NCBI GenBank assembly: GCA_005884465.1
Contig: VAZH01000046.1
Span: 1 to 6,573, forward strand
Length of the DNA stretch: 6,573 nt
Source: Alphaproteobacteria bacterium
GTDB taxonomy: Bacteria > Pseudomonadota > Alphaproteobacteria > Rhizobiales > Xanthobacteraceae
Reading direction: 5' to 3'
Shown: piece after piece, positions 1 to 5,322 of the stretch
How the letters are laid out: each line of letters opens with the position of its first letter
Position numbering within the stretch: the first letter of the stretch is position 1
Made by a program: the position numbers and the translations under genes
The notes under the pieces: model-generated
The model's input: only the letters and a program-made list of their open reading frames with translations
What the model was told of the DNA's origin: nothing
The model's database searches: none

Positions 1-39
1 CACCGCCATGTCGAACACCGGACCGGAATAGACGGTCAT
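1..39 (-). CDS. 5' end of a divergent gene, cut by the window edge
   Basis: On the minus strand an ATG at 39-37 opens a reading frame that continues to base 1 without a stop, giving MTVYSGPVFDMAV. It has a strong purine-rich Shine-Dalgarno sequence (AAGGGGGG, plus-strand 45-52) five bases upstream, which is the main reason to believe in the start. The gene is transcribed divergently from the sugar kinases. Thirteen residues do not allow a firm assignment. The opening resembles, from memory only, the N-terminus of Glu/Leu/Phe/Val-type dehydrogenases annotated in Bradyrhizobium, and this should be treated as a guess. The rest of the gene lies to the left of the window. Confidence 0.7.
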   Translation of the reverse strand, partial: MTVYSGPVFDMAV

Positions 40-44
40 CGTCG

Positions 45-52
45 CCCCCCTT
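45..52 (-). promoter_or_regulatory. Ribosome binding site of the left-edge gene
   Basis: The minus strand reads AAGGGGGG and ends five bases before the ATG at 39-37. It matches the anti-Shine-Dalgarno core well and decides the start of the partial gene. Confidence 0.65.
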
Positions 53-247
53 AACTTTTTGTCAGGAACCCAGAACAACCGTGAACCGTTGGATCGGCCC
101 TTACGCTGACGATGGCAGGGGATGGTGGTAATCCGGCCAAATGCTTATCTCAAGCGATTAGGGCGGCACACTTGCGAATAATTTTAGGCAATCTCCCGCA
201 ATAAGCAGTGCTAGTGTGGGGCGCCGCCGGGACCCACCCATCAGCCC
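53..247. promoter_or_regulatory. Divergent intergenic region, presumed promoters for both flanking genes
   Basis: This gap lies between the minus-strand gene at the left edge and the plus-strand kinase pair, so it must hold promoters for both directions unless the kinases are read from elsewhere. It is richer in A+T around 172-205 than the coding DNA. I could not find a convincing -35/-10 pair on either strand. A direct repeat AACCGT-G-AACCGT lies at 77-89 and could be a pair of regulator half-sites, but it may be chance. No RNA gene or terminator hairpin was recognised. Confidence 0.35.
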
Positions 248-1156
248 ATGACGGATGACTTTATGCAGGCTCTCTTCATCGGACAAACCTATATCGATGT
301 CACCTTCATCACCGACCACATGCCGATCGGCGACGAGAAGCATGTGGCAAAGGCCTATGCCGTCTCGTTCGGCGGCAACGCCGTCACGGCGGCGTTCTGC
401 TGCGCCAAGCTCGGTATCGTGCCGGACCTGATCGCAACCGTGGCCAATGACTGGTTGGGGCGGATGTTTCAGGACATGAGCGCGAAGTACGGAATTTCGA
501 TCCATCCGCGCAAGGTCAAATCCTCGTCGCTGTCGTTCATCATGCCGAAGGAAGGCAAGCGGGCGATCGTGCGCTGCCGCGACGACGAGCATATCCACCC
601 CTTTCCGCTTCTCAACCTCGGCGGCTGCCGCGCGCTGCATGTCGACGGTCACCAGCCGGACGCCGCGATCCATTACGCGAAACTGTGCCGCGAGGCCGGC
701 ATCCTGACATCGCTCGACGGCGGTGGCCTGCGCACCAACACCCACGAGCTGCTGGAATTCATCGACGTCGCCATCGTCGCCGAGCGGCTGTGCGAGCAGA
801 TGGACCTGACGCCGGAAAAAATGCTGGATTATCTCAAGAGCCGCGGCTGCCGGGTCGGCGGCATCACCATGGGAGAACGCGGCCTGCTCTGGTACGACGA
901 GACCGGTGCCATCCGCGCGCTTCCCGCGCTTCCGATCCCGCGTGAACGCGTGCTCGATACCAATGGCGCCGGCGACGTGTTTCACGGCGCCTATATCTAT
1001 TCCTACCTCAGCAACCCCGGCAAAAGCTGGCACGACCATTTCGATTTCGCGCGCGCGGCGTCGACCTACAAGATTCAGCGCCTCGGCAACGAAGCCGGAC
1101 TGCCCACGGTTGCCGACGTCGAGGCCGTCAGGCAGGAGTTCGAAGTCCGGGCATAA
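248..1156 (+). CDS. PfkB-family carbohydrate kinase, substrate unknown
   Basis: This is a cytoplasmic ATP-dependent kinase of the ribokinase/PfkB superfamily, 302 residues long, a normal length for the family. The substrate-side glycine motif is FGGNAV at residues 41-46. The C-terminal signature DTNGAGDVFHG is at 237-247 and forms the anion hole, with D243 as the expected catalytic base. Between them, DGGGLR at 157-162 and IVAERLCEQM at 176-185 replace the usual N-x-x-E segment. The family is clear, but the sugar or nucleoside substrate cannot be read from the sequence. It precedes a canonical ribokinase by 22 bp on the same strand, so the two are probably cotranscribed paralogues with different substrates. 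The start is uncertain: ATG 248 has no visible Shine-Dalgarno, while ATG 263 (MQALFIGQTYID) follows GGATGAC and begins exactly at the first family strand, giving 297 residues. An in-frame TAG at 212-214 limits any upstream extension. Confidence 0.92.
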   Translation: MTDDFMQALFIGQTYIDVTFITDHMPIGDEKHVAKAYAVSFGGNAVTAAFCCAKLGIVPDLIATVANDWLGRMFQDMSAKYGISIHPRKVKSSSLSFIMPKEGKRAIVRCRDDEHIHPFPLLNLGGCRALHVDGHQPDAAIHYAKLCREAGILTSLDGGGLRTNTHELLEFIDVAIVAERLCEQMDLTPEKMLDYLKSRGCRVGGITMGERGLLWYDETGAIRALPALPIPRERVLDTNGAGDVFHGAYIYSYLSNPGKSWHDHFDFARAASTYKIQRLGNEAGLPTVADVEAVRQEFEVRA

Positions 1157-1178
1157 CCAGCTCTTTCGGGAATAAAGC

Positions 1179-2138
1179 ATGGGCCGCGTTTTCGTCGCCG
1201 GAAGCATCAACATGGATGTGGTGGCGACGGCCGAGCGGCATCCCCGCATCGGCGAGACCGTTACTGGTGATGCGGTGCTTTATTTTCCCGGTGGCAAGGG
1301 CGCGAACCAGGCGGTTGCGGCGGCAAAGCTCGGCGCGCCGACCACGCTGATCGGCCGGCTCGGCAAGGATGCGTTCGGCGATGAACTGAAGACATTTCTG
1401 GCTGCACAGGGAGTAGACCTGAGCCTTGTGCAGCAAACATCCGAGGCTCACACCGGTACCGCCCTCATTACAATCGCCAATGCCGACAACACCATCGTCG
1501 TCATTCCCGGCGCGAATGCGCTGGTGAGTGCCACCGATGTCGCCGCGGTTGCTCTCGCGAAGGGCGACGTGGCGGTCAGCCAGTTCGAGATTCCGCTGCC
1601 CGCCATCGGCGCCTTCTTCGGGCGAGCCCGTGCAGCCGGCGCAACGACGATCCTCAACCCGGCGCCCGCGATCGAAGCGGAACACGAGCTGCTCGACCTC
1701 GTCGATATTCTCATCCTCAACGAAAGCGAACTCGGCTTCCTGGCACAGACCGAGCTTCGCGACACCGACGATCCCGCGTGCTTCATCGAAGTTGTCAGAT
1801 CGTTGCAAGCCGGCAAAGACAAAACCATCTGCGTGACGTTGGGTAAGCGCGGTGTGGTTGCGCTCATAGACGGCAAACCGCTGATCATTCCGGGCCATAT
1901 CGTCAAGGCCGTCGATACCACCGGTGCCGGCGATTGTTTTGTCGGCGCCGTCGCGGCGCAGCTTGCGGCGGGAAAATCACGTCACGATGCGCTGCACTAT
2001 GCCAATGCCGCGGCGTCGATCTGCGTACAGCGGATGGGCGCCGCGCCGTCGATGCCGACGGCGATGGAAGTTGAGACGACCCTCTCCGCTTGTCGTCCCC
2101 CGAAAGCGGGGACCCATAGCCACCGGCGTCAGTTGTAA
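1179..2138 (+). CDS. rbsK: Ribokinase, with a C-terminus supplied by a repeat element
   Basis: The product phosphorylates D-ribose with ATP to ribose 5-phosphate in the cytoplasm. Diagnostic motifs, in order, are the N-terminal GSINMD (8-13), the substrate loop PGGKGANQA (37-45), NPAP (160-163), NESE (181-184), the anion-hole signature DTTGAGD (246-252) with catalytic D252, and the late SICVQRMGAAPSMPT block (280-294) that closes most ribokinases. The start ATG has GGGAA a few bases upstream and lies 22 bp after the preceding kinase. The expected fold is complete by about residue 300. Residues 305-319 (CRPPKAGTHSHRRQL) and the TAA stop at 2136-2138 lie inside an intergenic repeat beginning at 2092, so the tail is acquired sequence and probably neutral. 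No ribose transporter, pyranase or nucleosidase is in the window, so the ribose source is unknown. Activity on a related sugar such as deoxyribose is possible. Confidence 0.93.
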   Translation: MGRVFVAGSINMDVVATAERHPRIGETVTGDAVLYFPGGKGANQAVAAAKLGAPTTLIGRLGKDAFGDELKTFLAAQGVDLSLVQQTSEAHTGTALITIANADNTIVVIPGANALVSATDVAAVALAKGDVAVSQFEIPLPAIGAFFGRARAAGATTILNPAPAIEAEHELLDLVDILILNESELGFLAQTELRDTDDPACFIEVVRSLQAGKDKTICVTLGKRGVVALIDGKPLIIPGHIVKAVDTTGAGDCFVGAVAAQLAAGKSRHDALHYANAAASICVQRMGAAPSMPTAMEVETTLSACRPPKAGTHSHRRQL

Positions 2139-2208
2139 CGAAAGCCGTCCACCATTCTGCCAGAACGAGAGGCCGCGGCGTATGGGTCCCCGCTTTCGCC
2201 GGGACGAC
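2092..2208. repeat. REPIN-like inverted-repeat element, copy 1 (117 bp)
   Basis: The two ends are inverted copies of each other. The left arm at 2092-2118 and the reverse complement of 2181-2208 share GTCGTCCC and GAAAGCGGGGACCCATA, with a difference of only a few bases between them. Each arm is itself a small palindrome: 2095-2100 can pair with 2108-2113, and 2186-2193 with 2198-2205 with one mismatch, so the transcript could fold as two hairpins or one long stem. The element sits between convergent ribokinase and dctM. It starts inside the ribokinase frame and ends six bases past the dctM stop. Copy 2 at 4112-4229 is the same element, about three-quarters identical by hand alignment and much closer in the arms. 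This layout matches REP doublets (REPINs). With no other hairpin here, it may also serve as terminator or 3' mRNA cap for either gene. Confidence 0.88.
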
Positions 2209-2214
2209 CAAAAA

Positions 2215-3495
2215 CTACCTCAGCATCCCGAAGGTACGCGGCAGCCACAGCGTCAGTTCGGGGATCAGCGTAATCGCAATCAGCGACATCAGGAGCGGAA
2301 TCAGCCAGGGCAGGATCGCCATGGTGGTACGCTCGATCGACAGTTTTGCTATCCTGGCCAGGACGAACAGCACCATGCCGAGCGGCGGATGCAATAATCC
2401 GATCATCAGATTGAGCGTCATCACCACGCCGAAATGAACGGGATGGATGCCGGCCTTCAGAATAATCGGCATCAGCACCGGCACCAGAATGCTGATCGAG
2501 GCGATCGGCTCGAGGAAGCAGCCGACGACCAGCAACAGCACGTTGATCAGCAAGAGGATGATGTATTTGTTGTTGGTGAGGTTCAGCAGTGCCTCGGCGC
2601 CCGCCTCTGTCAGCCGCGTCGTTGTCAGCACCCATCCGAACAGCGAAGCCGCGGCCACGATCAGAAGCACACCCGCGGTGGTCTCGATGGTATCCATCGA
2701 GACCTTGTAAAACTGTTTCAGCGACAGCGAGCGGTACAGGAAAATTCCGAGAAGCAACGCCCAGGCGCAGGCCGCGATCGCAGCTTCCGTCGGGGTGAAC
2801 CAGCCGAAGGTCATACCGCCGATAATGATGGCGGGCGTCAGCAAGGCCGGCATCGCAGCGACAAAGGTGCGGCCGAGCGTGCTCCACCGAAACGCCTGAT
2901 CGCGGCCCATGCCGTAGCGGCGCGCGCAATAGGTCACGTACAGCATCATGAAGATTGTCATGACGGCGCCGGGAATGAAGCCGCCGAGGAACAGCGCGCC
3001 GATCGAGACATTGCCCATCATGCCGTAGATCACGAACGGCAGCGATGGCGGAATGATCGGACCGAGCGTGGCGGATGCGGCGGTGACGCCGACCGAAAAT
3101 TCGGTGCTGTAACCGTGGTCCTGCATCGCCTTGATTTCGATGGTGCCGAGGCCGGCGGCGTCCGCAATCGCGGTGCCCGACATGCCGGCAAAAATCACCG
3201 ATCCGAAAATATTGACATGCGCCAGACCGCCGCGCATCCAGCCGCAGGTCGCCACCGCGAAATCGTAGATACGGTTGGTGATACCGGCGGAATTCATCAG
3301 GTTTCCGGCCAGAATGAAGAACGGCACCGCCAGCAGCGGAAAGCTGTCGAGCCCTCCGGCCATGCGGTGCAGGATCACGAAGTCCGGGATATGCGCGATG
3401 AAGTGCGTGTAGAGCAGCGACGAAAACGCCAGCGCGATGAACACGGGCACGCCGGCGAGCAGTACCGCAATGAAGACGAAAATCAGAACCGGCAT
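2215..3495 (-). CDS. dctM: TRAP transporter large membrane subunit (DctM)
   Basis: DctM is the large channel-forming subunit of a tripartite ATP-independent periplasmic transporter. It is an inner-membrane protein that couples solute import to a cation (usually sodium) gradient. At 426 residues it has the standard length of an unfused DctM and is hydrophobic throughout, consistent with roughly a dozen membrane segments. Family blocks are visible in order: PLLAVPFFILAGNLMNSAGI (53-72), VNIFGSVIFAGMSGTAIADA (94-113), TLGPIIPPSLPFVIYG (143-158), GGFIPG (171-176), FTPTEAA (233-239) and HPPLGMVLFV (369-378). The start ATG at 3495-3493 has AGCAGGG seven bases upstream and lies 15 bp after the dctQ stop, so the two membrane genes are probably translated from one message. 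The stop at 2217-2215 is six bases from repeat copy 1. It is intact with no sign of decay. Confidence 0.97.
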   Translation of the reverse strand: MPVLIFVFIAVLLAGVPVFIALAFSSLLYTHFIAHIPDFVILHRMAGGLDSFPLLAVPFFILAGNLMNSAGITNRIYDFAVATCGWMRGGLAHVNIFGSVIFAGMSGTAIADAAGLGTIEIKAMQDHGYSTEFSVGVTAASATLGPIIPPSLPFVIYGMMGNVSIGALFLGGFIPGAVMTIFMMLYVTYCARRYGMGRDQAFRWSTLGRTFVAAMPALLTPAIIIGGMTFGWFTPTEAAIAACAWALLLGIFLYRSLSLKQFYKVSMDTIETTAGVLLIVAAASLFGWVLTTTRLTEAGAEALLNLTNNKYIILLLINVLLLVVGCFLEPIASISILVPVLMPIILKAGIHPVHFGVVMTLNLMIGLLHPPLGMVLFVLARIAKLSIERTTMAILPWLIPLLMSLIAITLIPELTLWLPRTFGMLR

Positions 3496-3510
3496 CGCTC
3501 GACCCTGCTT

Positions 3511-4077
3511 TCAATCGACGGGGATTTGCTCGGTGACGTCGGGAGCGCGCCGCCAGCCCTCTCGCGCATTGCGCCAGACCACCTGGACCTGACGTGCGAG
3601 CATCATTAAGCAGCCGAGGCCGACAACGCCGTAAACGATGCTCATCGGTAGTTCGAACACCGTCATGGTCTGGGCCTGCATGCGCTCGATGATCGTCACC
3701 GAGAAATAAGCCAGCAGCGCCATGAACCCGAGCGTGACGAAATCGATCAGCGCCAGCAACGCGCTGCGCAGCGGCCCCGGCTTCATCAGGTTCGACAGCA
3801 GCTCCACCGCGATGTGGGACTTCTTGCGCGTCACCACGGCGCCGCCGATGAACGCCAGCGACATCAGACCATAGCGCGCGATCTCCTCGGTCCAGGACAG
3901 GCTGTCGTTGAGGATGTAGCGGGTGAAGAATTGCAGGAAGACGATGAACGCCAGCGACCAGAACAGCGCAAACGCGATCCAGTCCTCCGGGTGGTGCTCG
4001 ATAACAACCTCCTCGTCCTTGGCGACAATCAGGTGAACGTCGTCCGACGGGGCATCGGGTTTAGGCTTGGTGTTCAT
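3511..4077 (-). CDS. dctQ: TRAP transporter small membrane subunit (DctQ)
   Basis: DctQ is the small four-helix membrane subunit that pairs with DctM in the inner membrane. The 188-residue product has a charged cytoplasmic N-terminus (residues 1-32, acidic around DEEVVIEHHPED), then hydrophobic stretches at about 34-52, 68-83, 105-130 and 143-162. The family signature LSWTEEIARYG is at 60-70, and RKKSHIAVELL at 84-94 is the usual second conserved block. I place the start at ATG 4077-4075, where GGGAAG (plus-strand 4087-4092) lies nine bases upstream. The same frame stays open to an ATG at 4197, but those 40 extra residues (ending VSAFAGTTVLVLRHGKLSV) are the translation of repeat copy 2 and its flank, so the longer form is an artefact. 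It follows dctP by 159 bp, unusually far for a TRAP operon because of the repeat. Confidence 0.95.
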   Translation of the reverse strand: MNTKPKPDAPSDDVHLIVAKDEEVVIEHHPEDWIAFALFWSLAFIVFLQFFTRYILNDSLSWTEEIARYGLMSLAFIGGAVVTRKKSHIAVELLSNLMKPGPLRSALLALIDFVTLGFMALLAYFSVTIIERMQAQTMTVFELPMSIVYGVVGLGCLMMLARQVQVVWRNAREGWRRAPDVTEQIPVD

Positions 4078-4086
4078 GACGGACAG

Positions 4087-4092
4087 CTTCCC
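4087..4092 (-). promoter_or_regulatory. Probable ribosome binding site of dctQ
   Basis: The minus strand reads GGGAAG nine bases before the ATG at 4077-4075. It supports the 188-residue form of DctQ and lies 20 bases outside repeat copy 2, so translation need not start within the repeat. Confidence 0.5.
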
Positions 4093-4111
4093 ATGTCGCA
4101 AAACTAACACT

Positions 4112-4229
4112 GTCGTCCCCGCGAAAGCGGAGACCCATAACCACTGACGTCGATTGCGACAGATGGCGTTTGCCACACTGCCTAATAGAGACGGCACCGC
4201 GTATAGGTCCCGGCGTTCGCCGGGACGAC
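4112..4229. repeat. REPIN-like inverted-repeat element, copy 2 (118 bp)
   Basis: This is a second copy of the element at 2092-2208, in the same orientation. Its outer ends are GTCGTCCC and GGGACGAC. Each arm folds on itself. In the left arm, 4115-4122 pairs with 4127-4134 around a GAAA loop with one mismatch. In the right arm, 4207-4214 pairs with 4219-4226 around GTTC with no mismatch. Against copy 1, about 88 of 118 aligned positions match by eye. Differences concentrate in the middle, while the arms are kept, which suggests selection or recent amplification acting on the ends. It fills most of the dctP-dctQ gap, seven bases past the dctP stop, and does not enter the real dctQ frame. REP sequences at such sites are known in enterobacteria to block 3' exonucleases and stabilise the upstream part of the message. 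Confidence 0.88.
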
Positions 4230-4236
4230 ATCGTGG

Positions 4237-5223
4237 CTACTTCAACGCCTGCAGTTCGTCGTACTGGGCCTGCGTCCAGCCGGCGCCCGCGGAAGCATCA
4301 TTGTGCAGCGGGATCGCCGCCTTGCGGAAGGCCTCGCGATCGGGCTCGACCACGGTCTTGCCGAGCTTCTTGAATTCCGCTGCCAGCACTTGCTCGGATG
4401 CCCGGATTTTGTCAGTCGCCTTGGACGCGGCCTCCTTGAGGACATCCTGGAAGATCTTCTGTTCGTCCGGCGTCAGCTTCGACCAGACATGGCTGCCCAA
4501 AACCGTCACCAGCGATTCCGTGATGTGGCCGGTCAGGATGACATGACTCTGCACTTCGTAAAATTTCTTGGCCATGATGGTCGGTAGCGGATTTTCCTGC
4601 CCGTCAACGGTGCCCTGCTGCAGCGCCAGATACACCTCCGCGAAAGCGATCGGCGTGGCATTGGCGCCGACCGACTTGGTGAACATCAAGAACAGCGGCG
4701 CCGGCGGCACCCGCAGCTTCATGCCCTTCATGTCCTCCGGCTTCTTGATTTCCTTATTAGCGGTCACCATGCGCTGGCCGTAATAGGTGATCGCGACGAT
4801 CTTGTGCTTGCTCTTGTCGTCGTACCCCTTGGCAAGATCGGTAAACAGTTTGCTGTCCCGATAGGCTTTCCAGTGATCGAAGTCGCGCAGGATGAACGGC
4901 GCGCCGGTAATGCCGAGTGGCTTGTAGGTCGTGGCGGCAAAATTGACGCCGGTGTAAATCAAATCGACGGTGCCGAGGCCGAGTCCCTCGTTGATCTGGT
5001 TTTCGTTGCCGAGCTGCGAAGCCGGGAAAACCTGGATTTCGTACTTGCCGTTGGTGCGCTTCTTGATTTCGTCGGCCGCCCACAGCGCCTCGGTATGATA
5101 CGGCTCACCGATCTCGTAGACGTGCGCCCACTTCAGTTTGGTCTGGGCCGAGGCCGGTCCCGCGATTGCTGCTGCGATGATGAATGCCGCCGCGAGCGCG
5201 AGACGGCGTGTCCAGACGGGCAT
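4237..5223 (-). CDS. dctP: TRAP transporter periplasmic solute-binding protein (DctP)
   Basis: DctP is the extracytoplasmic binding protein that captures the solute and delivers it to DctQM. It is 328 residues, typical for the DctP/TRAP-SBP family. A signal peptide is clear: basic TRR at 5-7, a hydrophobic Ala/Ile-rich core, and a likely cleavage after ASA at residue 26. The mature protein starts QTKLKWAHVYEIGEPYH. The conserved substrate-carboxylate arginine is R171 in MKGMKLRVPP. The second signature LQQGTVDGQENP, with family-conserved Asn at 211, is at 201-212, followed by FYEVQSHVILTGH (221-233). R171 implies a carboxylate-bearing solute, such as a C4-dicarboxylate, sugar acid, keto acid or aromatic acid. 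Which one cannot be told. GGAGG lies five bases before the start, the best ribosome binding site in this cluster. It is the first transporter gene, 99 bp after the reductase, so it may share that transcript or have its own promoter. Confidence 0.97.
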   Translation of the reverse strand: MPVWTRRLALAAAFIIAAAIAGPASAQTKLKWAHVYEIGEPYHTEALWAADEIKKRTNGKYEIQVFPASQLGNENQINEGLGLGTVDLIYTGVNFAATTYKPLGITGAPFILRDFDHWKAYRDSKLFTDLAKGYDDKSKHKIVAITYYGQRMVTANKEIKKPEDMKGMKLRVPPAPLFLMFTKSVGANATPIAFAEVYLALQQGTVDGQENPLPTIMAKKFYEVQSHVILTGHITESLVTVLGSHVWSKLTPDEQKIFQDVLKEAASKATDKIRASEQVLAAEFKKLGKTVVEPDREAFRKAAIPLHNDASAGAGWTQAQYDELQALK

Positions 5224-5322
5224 GACACCCTCCCCAATGATTACCTTAAGACCTCGTTGACGGGTCCTCAGTCGACAAGGTCGCCGATATGAACAGCGGA
5301 AGCAAGTGGTCGTGAAACCAAC
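5224..5322 (-). promoter_or_regulatory. Reductase-dctP intergenic gap, possible promoter region
   Basis: This 99 bp gap separates the reductase stop from the dctP start on the same strand. Its length would allow a separate dctP promoter or operator, but I see no good -35/-10 pair and no stable terminator hairpin. Only the dctP ribosome binding site near its left end is clear. Whether the reductase and transporter form one operon is therefore open. Confidence 0.3.
5229..5233 (-). promoter_or_regulatory. Strong ribosome binding site of dctP
   Basis: The minus strand reads GGAGG within GGGGAGGG, five bases before the dctP ATG. It is stronger than the sites before dctQ and dctM, which fits the need for excess binding protein over membrane subunits. 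Confidence 0.75.

Noticed and set aside
222..241. Possible third, degenerate repeat half just before the first kinase (CCGGGACCCACCCATCA)
   Set aside because: Only about ten bases resemble the repeat arm (GGGACCCAT), no inverted partner is nearby, and a match this short is expected by chance in GC-rich DNA.
158..1249. Long minus-strand open frame (363 codons) opposite the first kinase
   Set aside because: It is an antisense shadow caused by high-GC codon bias. The plus strand carries a complete PfkB protein with all motifs, while the antisense product has no recognisable domain and runs into the ribokinase.
1128..1898. Minus-strand open frames opposite ribokinase (also 1448-1921)
   Set aside because: They are shadows of a gene with every ribokinase motif and show no family features of their own.
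1903..2211. Minus-strand frame beginning MVVPAKAGTHTP
   Set aside because: Its first part is simply the translation of repeat copy 1 and the rest is antisense to ribokinase. This peptide is a hallmark of spurious ORFs starting in the repeat.
2209..2214. A/T run next to repeat copy 1 as part of an intrinsic terminator
   Set aside because: On the plus strand the hairpin is followed by CAAAAA rather than a T-run, and on the minus strand the T-run precedes the hairpin. It is not a classical terminator in either direction, so I describe only a possible 3' hairpin.
2129..3514. 461-codon minus-strand frame overlapping dctM in another frame
   Set aside because: It is longer than dctM but the product is Arg/His/Asp-rich with no family motifs, whereas the overlapping frame gives a textbook DctM.
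2434..3609. 391-codon plus-strand frame opposite dctM, rich in Gln, His and Arg
   Set aside because: This is the typical antisense composition of a hydrophobic membrane-protein gene, with no credible start or domain.
5249..5274. Weak inverted sequence GTTGAC...GTCGAC between reductase and dctP as a terminator or operator
   Set aside because: Only five of six bases pair, with a nine-base loop and no T-run, which is within chance expectation.
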